5,800 bases of DNA from Candidatus Delongbacteria bacterium (lineage in GTDB: Bacteria > UBA4055), in contig JAKLPX010000392.1 of assembly GCA_022013635.1 (NCBI GenBank), forward strand, positions 1 through 5,800, written 5' to 3'. Positions 5,751-5,800 of the stretch are shown piece by piece (the stretch's first letter is position 1; each line of letters starts with the position of its first letter). Below the pieces are notes generated by a model that saw only the letters and a list, made by a program, of their open reading frames with translations, did no database searches and was not told the DNA's origin. Both the position numbers and the translations under genes were made by a program.

Positions 5751-5800
5751 ATGTCCAAGAAACAATTCGCAAAAATACTTGATATGCTTAAACCGCTAAA
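5751..5800 (+). CDS. Start of an unidentified gene, cut by the window edge
   Basis: The first 16 codons read MSKKQFAKILDMLKPL and the frame is still open at the window end. The start is ATG after the GGGGGT at 5741-5746. The same frame is open upstream back to a TGA at 5622-5624 but holds no ATG, GTG or TTG, so 5751 is the best start. The peptide is basic and probably helical, too short to assign to a family. It is separated from the operon by the 393-bp structured gap, so it is probably a separate transcription unit. Confidence 0.5.
   Translation, partial: MSKKQFAKILDMLKPL

Overview
The window is an AT-rich bacterial segment, roughly 40% G+C by eye. All its genes lie on the + strand, packed as one apparent operon from base 46 to base 5357. 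A structured non-coding stretch follows, and the start of another gene is cut by the right edge. A ferredoxin-linked 2-oxoacid oxidoreductase, carbamate kinase and nucleoside diphosphate kinase together suggest an anaerobic, or at least ferredoxin-based, amino-acid- or organic-acid-using bacterium. Good Shine-Dalgarno sequences (for example AAAGGAGG before korB and GGAGGT before ndk) argue against a typical Bacteroidetes, where such sites are rare. I cannot assign a phylum from the sequence alone.

Layout. Bases 46-993 encode carbamate kinase. Bases 1022-3945 encode a complete four-subunit 2-oxoacid:ferredoxin oxidoreductase in the order delta (korD, two [4Fe-4S] clusters), alpha (korA, TTG start), beta (korB, TPP and Fe-S) and gamma (korC). 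Bases 3961-4398 encode nucleoside diphosphate kinase. Bases 4407-5357 encode a WYL-domain transcription factor whose Shine-Dalgarno overlaps the ndk stop codon. Gaps between genes run from a 1-bp overlap to 28 bp, with no terminator-like break.

How the genes may work together (inference). Kor oxidises a 2-oxoacid, most likely 2-oxoglutarate, to an acyl-CoA, CO2 and reduced ferredoxin. The acyl-CoA can drive a nucleotide-forming CoA ligase, not present here. NDK would equilibrate GTP with ATP, and carbamate kinase yields ATP from carbamoyl phosphate. The operon therefore reads as an energy-conserving amino-acid degradation module, and the WYL protein is a candidate regulator of it.

The 393-bp gap at 5358-5750 has no convincing gene but is almost tiled by inverted repeats. 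They are a long imperfect hairpin starting at the WYL stop codon and ending in a T tract (5356-5495), a second large imperfect hairpin (5502-5624), a compact 19-bp bulged hairpin (5631-5677), and an 8-bp inverted repeat whose 3' arm contains the probable ribosome binding site of the next gene (5700-5746). This gap is the least explained part of the window. The coding part looks like ordinary metabolism, and I see no clear sign of a defence system, mobile element or CRISPR array.
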